64,000 nt of DNA, taken from positions 1 to 64,000 of the forward strand of contig CAKQWE010000001.1 in assembly GCA_934277975.1 (NCBI GenBank), written 5' to 3'. Positions 7,527-14,815 of this stretch are shown piece after piece. Numbering within the stretch: the stretch's first letter is position 1; each line of letters begins with the position of its first letter. Position numbers and translations under genes: made by a program. The notes under the pieces are model-generated. The model had not been told where the DNA came from and did not search any database. It saw nothing but the letters and a program-made list of their open reading frames with translations. Source of the DNA: an uncultured Spirochaetales bacterium (GTDB lineage: Bacteria > Spirochaetota > Spirochaetia > Sphaerochaetales > Sphaerochaetaceae).

Positions 7527-8627
7527 ATGTACGAAACACGGGAAGACAATGACCTGGCATTCATGCTCCAGTACGAAAACATTGCATGGTATGATGAAGG
7601 CAAAGTGCGAATCCTCGATCGCAGAGTCTATCCAGCAAAGACTCATTTCGTAGTATGCCACTCACACGTTGAGGTCATGCAGGCCATACATGACATGGTC
7701 ACACAAAGTGCAGGCCCCTACACCGCAGCACCAATGGGAATGGCGCTTGCCGCATGGGAATGCAGGGCCATGGAGGAGAAAAAGCAAATCGCCTACTTGG
7801 AGGCTGCATCCGACTGCATCTCAAATGCAAGGCCCACGACAAGAAAACGTATGGAACAGCTTACGCAAAGCTGTGTGGAGGTTGCAGAAAAAGCCTTGGC
7901 GGAAGGCTCTCGTGCAGACATAGCCATACGGGATTTCACCGTCCGCGCCAACAACATGAGATACTCCAAGATAGCCGCAGCCGCCAAATACCTTGTTGAC
8001 ATGTTTCCAAAGAACGGAACGGTCATGACGCAGTGCTTCGCAGAGACGATTGTTGGAATGATGCTCCGCGAATGCAGAAAACGCGGCAATGACATACGCC
8101 TCTTCTGCCCCGAGACGCGTCCATACTTCCAAGGTGCAAGACTCACAGCCACCGTCTGCCATGAAATGGAATTCGACACCACTGTGATAACGGACAACAT
8201 GCCGGCCTTCGTCATGGAACGTGAAAAAGTGGACGTCTTCACATGCGCCGCCGACGCCATCACCATGGACGGATACGTCTTCAACAAAGTGGGCACCAGC
8301 CAAATAGCCATATGCGCCAAGCACTTCGGCATCCCAGTATTAGTCTCTGGCACGCCAGATTCAGGCCACCCCACACACGACACGGTCACAATTGAAATGC
8401 GAGACCCACGCTTTTCCCTAGAAGCCATGGGAATCTGCACCGTCCTCAAGACCGATGCCTCTGAGAACCCAATCAAGGGCTACTATCCCGCATTCGACGA
8501 GACACCGCCGCACTTGATATCAGGCATCGTCACGGAAAAAGGAATCCTGTCCCCATACGACCTTGCCTCGTACTTCAAGCTAGGCGGAAGCGGCGAATAC
8601 TCGTACTCATATAAAGACAGGACCTAA
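7527..8627 (+). CDS. MtnA/eIF2B-like sugar 1-phosphate aldose-ketose isomerase
   Basis: The 366-residue protein belongs to the MtnA/eIF2B-alpha family. The catalytic pair is conserved: Cys170 in TVMTQCFAET and Asp243 in TCAADAITMDGYVFNKVGT. The phosphate-site stretch CPETRPYFQGARLTA is also clear. MtnA converts 5-methylthioribose-1-P to the ribulose 1-P; the related enzymes DrdI and ribose-1,5-bisphosphate isomerase do the same chemistry on similar sugars. The ATG at 7527 follows AGGAGAGG. Its divergence from aldolase, PNP and deaminase genes suggests it links phosphorolysis to aldol cleavage. The N-terminal region is more divergent than the core. Confidence 0.8.
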   Translation: MYETREDNDLAFMLQYENIAWYDEGKVRILDRRVYPAKTHFVVCHSHVEVMQAIHDMVTQSAGPYTAAPMGMALAAWECRAMEEKKQIAYLEAASDCISNARPTTRKRMEQLTQSCVEVAEKALAEGSRADIAIRDFTVRANNMRYSKIAAAAKYLVDMFPKNGTVMTQCFAETIVGMMLRECRKRGNDIRLFCPETRPYFQGARLTATVCHEMEFDTTVITDNMPAFVMEREKVDVFTCAADAITMDGYVFNKVGTSQIAICAKHFGIPVLVSGTPDSGHPTHDTVTIEMRDPRFSLEAMGICTVLKTDASENPIKGYYPAFDETPPHLISGIVTEKGILSPYDLASYFKLGGSGEYSYSYKDRT

Positions 8628-8666
8628 ACCTTGGTCAAAAGCTCATTTATGCCATTCGCTTTGGTT

Positions 8667-9728
8667 TTAGGCTTCATCATTCGCCCTATACTTACGCAGC
8701 AACCTATCGGCCAAAACGAGATATCCGTACTCTCCGGATTTAAGCTTGCGAAACGCCTTCATCGTTTTAAGGTCCTCTTGAGAGAGATTTTCCGTTTTTA
8801 AACCGTTCAAATCAACGTTGTTTTCAAATGGCGCTCCTGTAAGGAGGCATGTTGCCATATAGATGACTTTTGGAGCCGTTCTAGATGCAGCCTCCATTGA
8901 GAATCTGCTGTCGAAGACATGATTTCCAAGACTCCTCGTACCTTGGAAATACGAAGGGAAATCCCCAGAAGAGAGCTTTCCCCTTGAACCAATGCAAATT
9001 GCAGCCTTAATCGTGTCCTCAAGCGCATCTTTTGGAGTTGCTGCGCTTTTTCTGTAATCAAGTTCAGCTTCTGACACAGAAAAGAATGTATTCCTTACAT
9101 CCTCGAAATTCTCAAATTCATCTATAAGTGTACCTATATCATAGAATTGCTTGACCACTTCCAAATCCTTGTTCTTTCCAAGCGGAATACCGGTCGTAAA
9201 AGGAGCAAAGGCCGTGAGCTTGTCACCGAGTAGGCAATCTATAGAAGGAACCCTAACCTTAAGGTTCTCTCCAGATGTAATAAGCAACTCGTTTTGGATT
9301 TCCTTTTCAACGACACATGAGTAATGATTTTCTTCAAAGAGAACATCCAAAAGAATATACAAAGGCGCTTTCAGCATGGAAGAATCATATGCGAACTTGA
9401 AATGCCTTTTTACAATACCATCAGTTGGTTGACGCAACTGCTCCTCTTTAGAGACAAAAGGGAAAACCCTCCCTGCCTTTTCTATGAACACATCCACGTT
9501 AGTACCTGGTTCAACCACGATATCGATATCTGTAGACAGACGCTTAGGATGTGGCAAGAGCAAAATCAAACTGGTTCCACCTTTGAAAATGAAATCCATT
9601 TCCACTTTTCTTAACGCTTCGAGCAAACCAAATGCATAAAGAGTCCGTTCTATCAAACCAGGGTCCCCTTTGCTTGCAGCCTGCAGTTCTTTGATGTGCC
9701 GTTCTGAATAGGTAGCGCTTGAAATCAT
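8667..9728 (-). CDS. AbiEii-like nucleotidyltransferase toxin
   Basis: This 353-residue protein has the nucleotidyltransferase core of the AbiEii/AbiGii family: FIFKGGTSLILLLP followed by RLSTDIDIVVEP, giving the GG-T and DxD-type motifs, and LLGDKLTAFAP further on. AbiEii-type toxins transfer nucleotides, in some relatives to the acceptor stem of tRNA, and block translation. The gene overlaps the upstream antitoxin-like gene by four bases (ATGA). It ends 40 bp from the convergent isomerase gene. A type IV-style toxin-antitoxin or abortive-infection role is likely by family and layout. Confidence 0.8.
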   Translation of the reverse strand: MISSATYSERHIKELQAASKGDPGLIERTLYAFGLLEALRKVEMDFIFKGGTSLILLLPHPKRLSTDIDIVVEPGTNVDVFIEKAGRVFPFVSKEEQLRQPTDGIVKRHFKFAYDSSMLKAPLYILLDVLFEENHYSCVVEKEIQNELLITSGENLKVRVPSIDCLLGDKLTAFAPFTTGIPLGKNKDLEVVKQFYDIGTLIDEFENFEDVRNTFFSVSEAELDYRKSAATPKDALEDTIKAAICIGSRGKLSSGDFPSYFQGTRSLGNHVFDSRFSMEAASRTAPKVIYMATCLLTGAPFENNVDLNGLKTENLSQEDLKTMKAFRKLKSGEYGYLVLADRLLRKYRANDEA

Positions 9729-10438
9729 ATCGTTGCCACCTTCTCATAACACTCAAGGACTTCCGAAACCTTCTTTTCAGCTCCTTTTCTCTTTGCATAA
9801 CGAAGCATCGTCCCCTTATCAATCAGATAATTCTGAAACGCTCCGTCCAAGATGGCCTCCTTCTCTCCATCAGGAACAATTGAGCTCACAATCTTATCCG
9901 TAAAGACATCAACCAATACTTTCTCAAGTCTACTCTTCCAAGGCTCTCCATTTCCTTTGGGAGACTCAGAAGGAAGTCTATTGACAACAATTTCATCATC
10001 CCGTCTATATCTGGAATACTGCTCCGAACTTGGTTTCAACAAAACCTTCCCAGGCTTCATATCCCATAAAGCATCAAAAGCAAAGCTCATCAAATCGTTT
10101 TCCACATATACAAAAATAGCATTGTGGGCTATCTGATGATTCATGAATTCATTGAGCTGCCTCAGTTCAAAAACCTGGAAGTCGAGACCATCGTAGTCTT
10201 TGCAAAGCTTTTCTGCAATTGATACAGCTTCCTTGGAATACTCACAGCTATATATCTTCTTCTTTGGGAATGCATATTGCCCCCATCCTGAACGTACAAT
10301 GTTCCCCAAATCCAATTGCCTTTTCAGGTCATACGAAATTTGAGGAACTGTAATTCCATAGGCATAGGACATTTCCCTCACAAAATCTTGTTTGGAAAAA
10401 CCTTCCTTCTCCGCCAGTGAATCCGGAATGGGTCTCAT
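9725..10438 (-). CDS. AbiEi-like antitoxin / winged-helix repressor
   Basis: The 237-residue protein starts with a winged-helix domain (about 1-65, GFSKQDFVREMSYAYGITVPQISYDL) and has a C-terminal domain of the kind found upstream of AbiEii genes. The ATG at 10436-10438 is chosen because AAAAGGGG precedes it. It overlaps the toxin gene. Two palindromes in the promoter region (10463-10484 and 10538-10560) are likely its binding sites, matching the known negative autoregulation of AbiEi antitoxins. Confidence 0.7.
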   Translation of the reverse strand: MRPIPDSLAEKEGFSKQDFVREMSYAYGITVPQISYDLKRQLDLGNIVRSGWGQYAFPKKKIYSCEYSKEAVSIAEKLCKDYDGLDFQVFELRQLNEFMNHQIAHNAIFVYVENDLMSFAFDALWDMKPGKVLLKPSSEQYSRYRRDDEIVVNRLPSESPKGNGEPWKSRLEKVLVDVFTDKIVSSIVPDGEKEAILDGAFQNYLIDKGTMLRYAKRKGAEKKVSEVLECYEKVATI

Positions 10439-10462
10439 CTTGTTTCCCCTTTTCATCAAAAC

Positions 10463-10560
10463 CGCAGTTTTTTGTATTTACTGCTACTTTTATCATTTCA
10501 ATTATAATGATATACAGTCTGATTGCCAACATTTTTTCGCAGTAATTTATGTTTACTGCG
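10463..10560. promoter_or_regulatory. Two palindromic operators of the AbiE-like operon
   Basis: The distal site is a perfect palindrome, CGCAGTAA and TTACTGCG with a 7-bp spacer (10538-10560). The proximal site (10463-10484) has CGCAGT and TTACTGC around an AT-rich spacer. The centres are about 75 bp apart, roughly seven helical turns. The arrangement suggests cooperative autorepression by the winged-helix antitoxin. Confidence 0.65.
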
Positions 10561-10777
10561 AATTTGATGAAAAATAACACTACAAACAACACCCTCGTTG
10601 GCGTATTGCATAGTTATTGGGAACACTTACATTGTGTGGTGCCAGAAGATGGCGTCAAGGACATTAAAACAAACAAAGTCGTAGTTATTGATGCCGCATT
10701 CGAGGAGGGAATGAGGGATAGGACTAGCTGTACAGCCCGAACAAACCGACAATGAAGGCGGCATCAAGAACAAGACT

Positions 10778-10942
10778 TCAGCAGTTGCCGTGCTTTTTGT
10801 GATGGTTCTTAGCGTTCAATTTTGCCTTCGCCTCACGCTCAAGCTCCTGTTCTCTTTCTCTTTCCTTCTTGTTCATCTTGTGCTGTATAGGCTCGCTGGT
10901 CTGTGCAGCATGTGTAGTTTCTTCTTCATGATGCTTAGACAT
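10778..10942 (-). CDS. Small highly charged protein, 54 residues
   Basis: A 54-residue frame starts at the ATG 10940-10942 behind a near-perfect ribosome-binding site (TAGGAGGACAAT). It begins MSKHHEEETTHAAQ and contains a helical charged stretch rich in Lys, Arg and Glu (about 22-42) and a His/Lys-rich end (NAKNHHKKHGNC). No family is recognised. A 17-nt hairpin lies just upstream of the ribosome-binding site. The strong initiation signal argues that it is translated; metal or nucleic-acid binding is only a guess from composition. Confidence 0.5.
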   Translation of the reverse strand: MSKHHEEETTHAAQTSEPIQHKMNKKEREREQELEREAKAKLNAKNHHKKHGNC

Positions 10943-10957
10943 ATTGTCCTCCTAAAT

Positions 10958-10974
10958 GGAGCTCTTAAAGCTCC
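10958..10974 (-). promoter_or_regulatory. 5'-leader hairpin ahead of the 54-residue gene
   Basis: GGAGCT and AGCTCC form a 6-bp stem with a 5-nt loop, ending a few bases before the TAGGAGGA ribosome-binding site. It could stabilise the mRNA or tune translation. The cupin gene at 19143 has a similar hairpin in the same place. Confidence 0.4.
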
Positions 10975-11022
10975 TTTTCAAAGCACCACTAATATAATCA
11001 TGCTTGTAGAAAAGTCAAATTT

Positions 11023-11110
11023 CTCTCACCACGCTCACAATGCTCACAAACCCACCAGCCTCACAAGCTCACCACGCTCACCATGCTCACCATCACTACA
11101 AAAAACTCAC
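11023..11110 (-). repeat. Left inverted 9-bp repeat array of the RAYT-like element
   Basis: Repeated 9-mers of the type GCTCACCAT run from 11023 to 11110. The segment 11082-11103 is a perfect 22-bp inverted copy of 11888-11909 on the other side of the gene. Read on the minus strand, this array is colinear with a copy at 24512-24577, apart from one missing 9-bp unit and some substitutions. Confidence 0.75.
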
Positions 11111-11174
11111 ATTTTTCCCAAAAGTGAGAATGGAATCTGCAGGAAACACGTATATAGATAAGTGGAGGCTGAAA

Positions 11175-11870
11175 ATGGTGTGTTTCGATGAAATAATTGG
11201 AATTGAAGAGGGCAATGAAAGAAACGACTGGAATGTCAAAGTGGATAAGAACGGTCGCTTCTACCATGTGACGCAAAGGGCAGCGAACAGAGAGTTCATA
11301 TTCGACAAGGAGCTTGGGCAGTACAGGCACAATCTCCTATGCAGGATATGTTCAAGGTTGAACGTCAAAATCATCTTCTCCGTCACGATGAGCAACCCTA
11401 CACATGATGTGCTTGTCGCCAAAAGATGGAAGGACATCGCCCAAGTGTTGAGACTTGTGAATACATCGGTAAGTCGCAGACTGAAAAGGAAATATCCCAA
11501 CAAGTACAGAAATGGCAGGAAGGTTTTCGAGTCACGTCCGCATTATAGGGTCATAAAGAACATCGTAGACCTTACAACTGTTGGAAAGTATGACTACGAC
11601 AATGTCAAAAGCGTGCAGGACAAAGGAGGGTTCGTTCCATACAGCTGTTTTTGGATGTTCGAAAAGGGGCTGACAACCAAGCCATATGACAAGAACATCT
11701 ATACTCGCCTGTTTGGAATCACTGAGAAGGAACTGTGTGAGTTCTACAGGGACAACGACAGCAGAGCTGTGTACAAGGCCGCAAATGAAATGTTCAGGAA
11801 CTGGACTAAGAAAGACAACGACAATCTTTTCAAAGCTGATCCTTCACTACCTTGGCAAGACGAAAAGTAA
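11175..11870 (+). CDS. Degenerate REP-associated tyrosine transposase-like (Y1_Tnp/RAYT) protein
   Basis: The 231-residue protein matches the Y1_Tnp fold at its start (GRFYHVTQRAANREFIF, compare the family's YHVtqRgnnre.iF) and again at a degraded HUH position (VTMSNPTHDVLV in place of the usual MPNHVHLLV). The first His of the HUH pair is replaced by Pro. The later segment GRKVFESRPHYRVIKNIVDLTTVGKYDY corresponds to the catalytic-Tyr/NPVRAG region but is diverged. The ATG at 11175 has GGAGG six bases upstream; an earlier ATG at 11127 is the alternative. Inverted repeat arrays flank it. It may be a domesticated or inactive RAYT. Confidence 0.6.
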   Translation: MVCFDEIIGIEEGNERNDWNVKVDKNGRFYHVTQRAANREFIFDKELGQYRHNLLCRICSRLNVKIIFSVTMSNPTHDVLVAKRWKDIAQVLRLVNTSVSRRLKRKYPNKYRNGRKVFESRPHYRVIKNIVDLTTVGKYDYDNVKSVQDKGGFVPYSCFWMFEKGLTTKPYDKNIYTRLFGITEKELCEFYRDNDSRAVYKAANEMFRNWTKKDNDNLFKADPSLPWQDEK

Positions 11871-11880
11871 TGTATGGATT

Positions 11881-11968
11881 GTAAGGGTTTTGTAGTGATG
11901 GTGAGCATGTAAGCATGGTGAGCATGTAAGCATGGTGAGCTTGGTAAGCATGGTGAGCATTGTGAAAA
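11881..11968 (+). repeat. Right inverted 9-bp repeat array of the RAYT-like element
   Basis: Repeats of the type GGTGAGCAT and GTAAGCATG follow directly after the RAYT-like stop codon. Positions 11888-11909 are the exact reverse complement of 11082-11103. Alternating GGTGAGCATG and TAAGCATG units extend the array to about 11968. Confidence 0.75.
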
Positions 11969-12084
11969 AAACAAACCTCAACGATATCGGTCTAGAAAAA
12001 CGATGTGAGGAGAACGAGCCAGGGCTACCATTCCAATGCGGAATGCCTTATCATGCAGACAAATATAGGCAAATGGAGGCTATG

Positions 12085-13332
12085 ATGACGAGTGCGGTGA
12101 TCAAGTGGGTTTTGGTTGGTTCGTTCGTGCTGCAGAAGGCATATGACATGCTGGTGCGGTATTTGGATGACTCGCAGAAGGAAAAGGGGCTTCCGGACAA
12201 CGTGAGGGATGTGTACAGCGACGAGGAGTATGCCAAGTTCCGTGCGTACAAGAAGGACTGCAGCAGGACATCGCTTGCAAGGGCCATAATCACGGCGCTC
12301 ATGCTGCTTGCGTTCCTCGTGTTCGATGTGTATGCAAGGGTCTTTGCGTGGGCGGGAGACGTTGCACCCAACAAAATGTACATTCAGTATCTCATTGCCG
12401 TAGCCGTCTTTGTGCTTATAGCGCTGCCAATAGACATCCCATTCGACTACTACGAGACGTTCGTCATAGAAGAGCGCTACGGCATGAACAAGACTACGAA
12501 GAAGACGTTCTGGGCCGATGTCGTAAAATCAACGATTGTGAATGCAATTCTCAACTTTGGACTGCTTGCCATGATTGCGTTCCTGTTCAGCCGTTTTGGA
12601 AACACCGCAATATTATGGGCAAGCATGGCGGCGGTTGCATTCGTGCTCATATTCAACATGCTGGCCGTTCCGTTAATGAGAATCTTCAACAAGTTCACAC
12701 CTCTTGAAGAAGGAGAGCTCAGGGACAAACTCCAGACTTTGTGCGATTCCTATGGAGTCAAGGTGAAGAAGATAGTGATAAGGGATGCAAGTCGCAGAAC
12801 GACCAAGGCAAATGCGTTCTGCACGGGAATCAAAAGGAAGACGATTTCGTTGGACGACAACCTTGTGAACAACTTCACTACGGACGAAATAGTGGCGGTC
12901 TTCGCACACGAATTCGCCCATGCCCGCTTCAGGCATATCCTCAAGTCGCTGCCGTTCGCACTTGCAACCATTGTACTCACGATAGCCGGCATTGGCATTG
13001 TCCTCAACTTCCCTGCACTCTTCACTGCATTTGGGTTCACGGAGGTCAACTACTACTTCGCAAGCTATGTGCCTTCACTCTTGATATGGCCTCTGTCGCT
13101 TGGTCTTGGCACGGTATCCAACTATCTTTCCCGCAAACACGAATATGAGGCCGATTCCTTTGCCGCCCGCCAAGGATACGGCGAAGCCTTGGTCTCTGCG
13201 TTGAAGAAGCTCACCAAGGAGTCGCTTTCACAAGTTAATCCACACCCTTGGATCGTGGCCACAGAGTATTCGCACCCAACCCTCTCGCAGCGAATCGCCG
13301 CGGTGAAGAGGATTGAAAGTGAATTGTCATGA
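12085..13332 (+). CDS. M48-family membrane zinc protease (CAAX protease Ste24-like)
   Basis: This 415-residue protein has several membrane helices (about 1-20, 55-75, 90-112, 150-170, 175-195 and two after the active site). The zinc site HEFAHARFRH and the third ligand in KHEYEADSFAARQGYG identify an M48 Ste24-type peptidase. Such enzymes degrade or trim membrane proteins at the cytoplasmic face. The ATG at 12085 is preferred over ones just upstream because GGAGG lies five bases before it. It sits alone after the RAYT element, read in the same direction. Confidence 0.85.
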   Translation: MTSAVIKWVLVGSFVLQKAYDMLVRYLDDSQKEKGLPDNVRDVYSDEEYAKFRAYKKDCSRTSLARAIITALMLLAFLVFDVYARVFAWAGDVAPNKMYIQYLIAVAVFVLIALPIDIPFDYYETFVIEERYGMNKTTKKTFWADVVKSTIVNAILNFGLLAMIAFLFSRFGNTAILWASMAAVAFVLIFNMLAVPLMRIFNKFTPLEEGELRDKLQTLCDSYGVKVKKIVIRDASRRTTKANAFCTGIKRKTISLDDNLVNNFTTDEIVAVFAHEFAHARFRHILKSLPFALATIVLTIAGIGIVLNFPALFTAFGFTEVNYYFASYVPSLLIWPLSLGLGTVSNYLSRKHEYEADSFAARQGYGEALVSALKKLTKESLSQVNPHPWIVATEYSHPTLSQRIAAVKRIESELS

Positions 13333-13406
13333 ATTGGTCAACGCCAGCAATGTACGCAAGATAATATGCAAGATAATACGAAAGATGTTGAATCCTCAAC
13401 ATGGAA

Positions 13407-13436
13407 TTGACAAATACAAAAATACACCACTACGAT
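13407..13436 (+). promoter_or_regulatory. Promoter of the lipoprotein gene at 13459
   Basis: A consensus -35 box TTGACA (13407-13412) is followed, after 18 bp, by TACGAT (13431-13436), 22 bp before the start codon. This implies a short leader. Confidence 0.5.
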
Positions 13437-13458
13437 TCAGAATGAAGGGAGAAACCAT

Positions 13459-14808
13459 ATGAAAAGAACAATGTTTTTGCTCTGTGCATTCCTTTTTGTC
13501 TTTACAGTCTCATCTTGTACTACGTCACATTCCTTGTATACACCGCAGGCTGCAAATAATGAAACGTTCGTAGACAGAGGAAAAGAATATCAAACAGCAA
13601 ACGCTTCAAACCTAAAGTTGATTGCAACAGGATTAAGCACGGAAGAGGATAGCAATAGAGTCATAATTGGAATTGAAAACAAAGGAGAAGAGCCAATTCT
13701 AGTTAAGGATTCCCAGTTCTCAATTTTTGGAGGGGATTCAGCAAAAGGTGATTGGGAATTCATATGCACTTGGAATGCATCATCTTTCTATGAAGAAACG
13801 AGGAAGAAAATCGAAACTGAAATTATCTCAAACAAAATTGCTGGGGTATTAAGTGTCATAGATGCATCTTTTGGTTCGTCATCAACAGGTACTGTTAGGA
13901 ATCAGTACGGGACATCGTATGTAACCACAAATACATACAATCCTTCCGATGTTGCAATTACAGCGATGCTTGCGGATATTTCAAGTCAAAATCTAGAGCA
14001 AACATCAAAACAAAACCTAGAATACTTAGAGAAGAATCTGTTGTTCTCGAATACTTTAGATAAAAACGAAGTCTTTACCGGGATAATATATTTTCCTTCC
14101 GATAGAAAATACCCTGATTACAAGATAACGTTTTCAAATCAAAATGACTCAATTAATTTTGTTTTCTCCAGAACAGATAGGGAAGAAATCTTACATCCAT
14201 GGACAACAGACAGTTCAAGAATCTTGAACTCAATTACCATAAACTTTTCTTTGAACCAGAAAAAAATAGCAATCAACTACATGCTTCTATTACCACATGG
14301 CAATGATGTGGGTTTATATTCAGGACTTGGATTCTACAATGCAGCAGCAAACATAAAACAGAATATAAAGGGTTACTACTACTCATCATACGGAAGTGGA
14401 ACAAATGGAAATTTCTCATTCTACTTTGATCCGGATCCGACAGACTCATATGATTCAACCTATTACTATGATGGACGATTCACCGAAAGTAAAACAATAT
14501 CCAAAGCAATAAGCTTTCCATTTGGCATTACCTACAAAATATTCAACCATGCATGGATACTTGGAGGAGTAAACTTCTTGCTAATTACAGAAAGTTTCAA
14601 AACTGGCAAGCTTGAGTATTCAGCCAACAACGGCCCTTATAAAACATACAGTGACAATGCAGTTATAAACGGAGATTTTGGATTTGGATGTGAACTCCAA
14701 CTAGGATTGAATTGCGTATTCAATTTTTTGGATATAAACTCGTTCATAAGTTATGACTTCCTTTTAAAACGCTTTGTATTCGATATTGGTTTTGGAGTTG
14801 CCCTTTAG
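13459..14808 (+). CDS. Large lipoprotein of unknown function
   Basis: The 449-residue protein starts with a lipoprotein signal peptide (MKRTMFLLCAFLFVFTVSSC, lipobox Cys20). The mature part has a beta-rich N-terminal half with an NKGEEPILVKDSQFSIFGG stretch and a Ser/Thr/Tyr-rich region near 140-165. The last 170 residues read like alternating amphipathic strands (YKIFNHAWILGGVNFLL, FDIGFGVAL end), as in a small outer-membrane barrel or barrel-like lipoprotein. No family is recognised. The codons are clearly AT-richer than in the flanking genes, which suggests acquisition. It is followed closely by a second lipoprotein gene. Confidence 0.6.
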   Translation: MKRTMFLLCAFLFVFTVSSCTTSHSLYTPQAANNETFVDRGKEYQTANASNLKLIATGLSTEEDSNRVIIGIENKGEEPILVKDSQFSIFGGDSAKGDWEFICTWNASSFYEETRKKIETEIISNKIAGVLSVIDASFGSSSTGTVRNQYGTSYVTTNTYNPSDVAITAMLADISSQNLEQTSKQNLEYLEKNLLFSNTLDKNEVFTGIIYFPSDRKYPDYKITFSNQNDSINFVFSRTDREEILHPWTTDSSRILNSITINFSLNQKKIAINYMLLLPHGNDVGLYSGLGFYNAAANIKQNIKGYYYSSYGSGTNGNFSFYFDPDPTDSYDSTYYYDGRFTESKTISKAISFPFGITYKIFNHAWILGGVNFLLITESFKTGKLEYSANNGPYKTYSDNAVINGDFGFGCELQLGLNCVFNFLDINSFISYDFLLKRFVFDIGFGVAL

Positions 14809-14815
14809 GAATGCC

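Larger units (their letters stand above)
11023..11968 (+). mobile_element. Putative RAYT-associated element with inverted repeat-array ends
   Basis: A Y1-transposase-like gene (11175-11870) is bracketed by two 9-bp repeat arrays in inverted orientation. Their proximal parts share 22 bp exactly. A further copy of the end sequence occurs at 24512-24577. The layout resembles REP/RAYT systems, in which a single-copy HUH transposase relative is flanked by, and acts on, short dispersed palindromic repeats. That equivalence is inferred. Confidence 0.55.

Noticed and set aside
10549..10755. A 68-codon plus-strand frame starting inside the AbiE operator
   Set aside because: It has no ribosome-binding site, no recognisable domain, and begins inside the palindrome; it is probably chance.
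10790..11161. A Leu/Phe-rich plus-strand frame that looks like a membrane protein
   Set aside because: It is the antisense of the 54-residue charged gene and runs into the 9-bp array.
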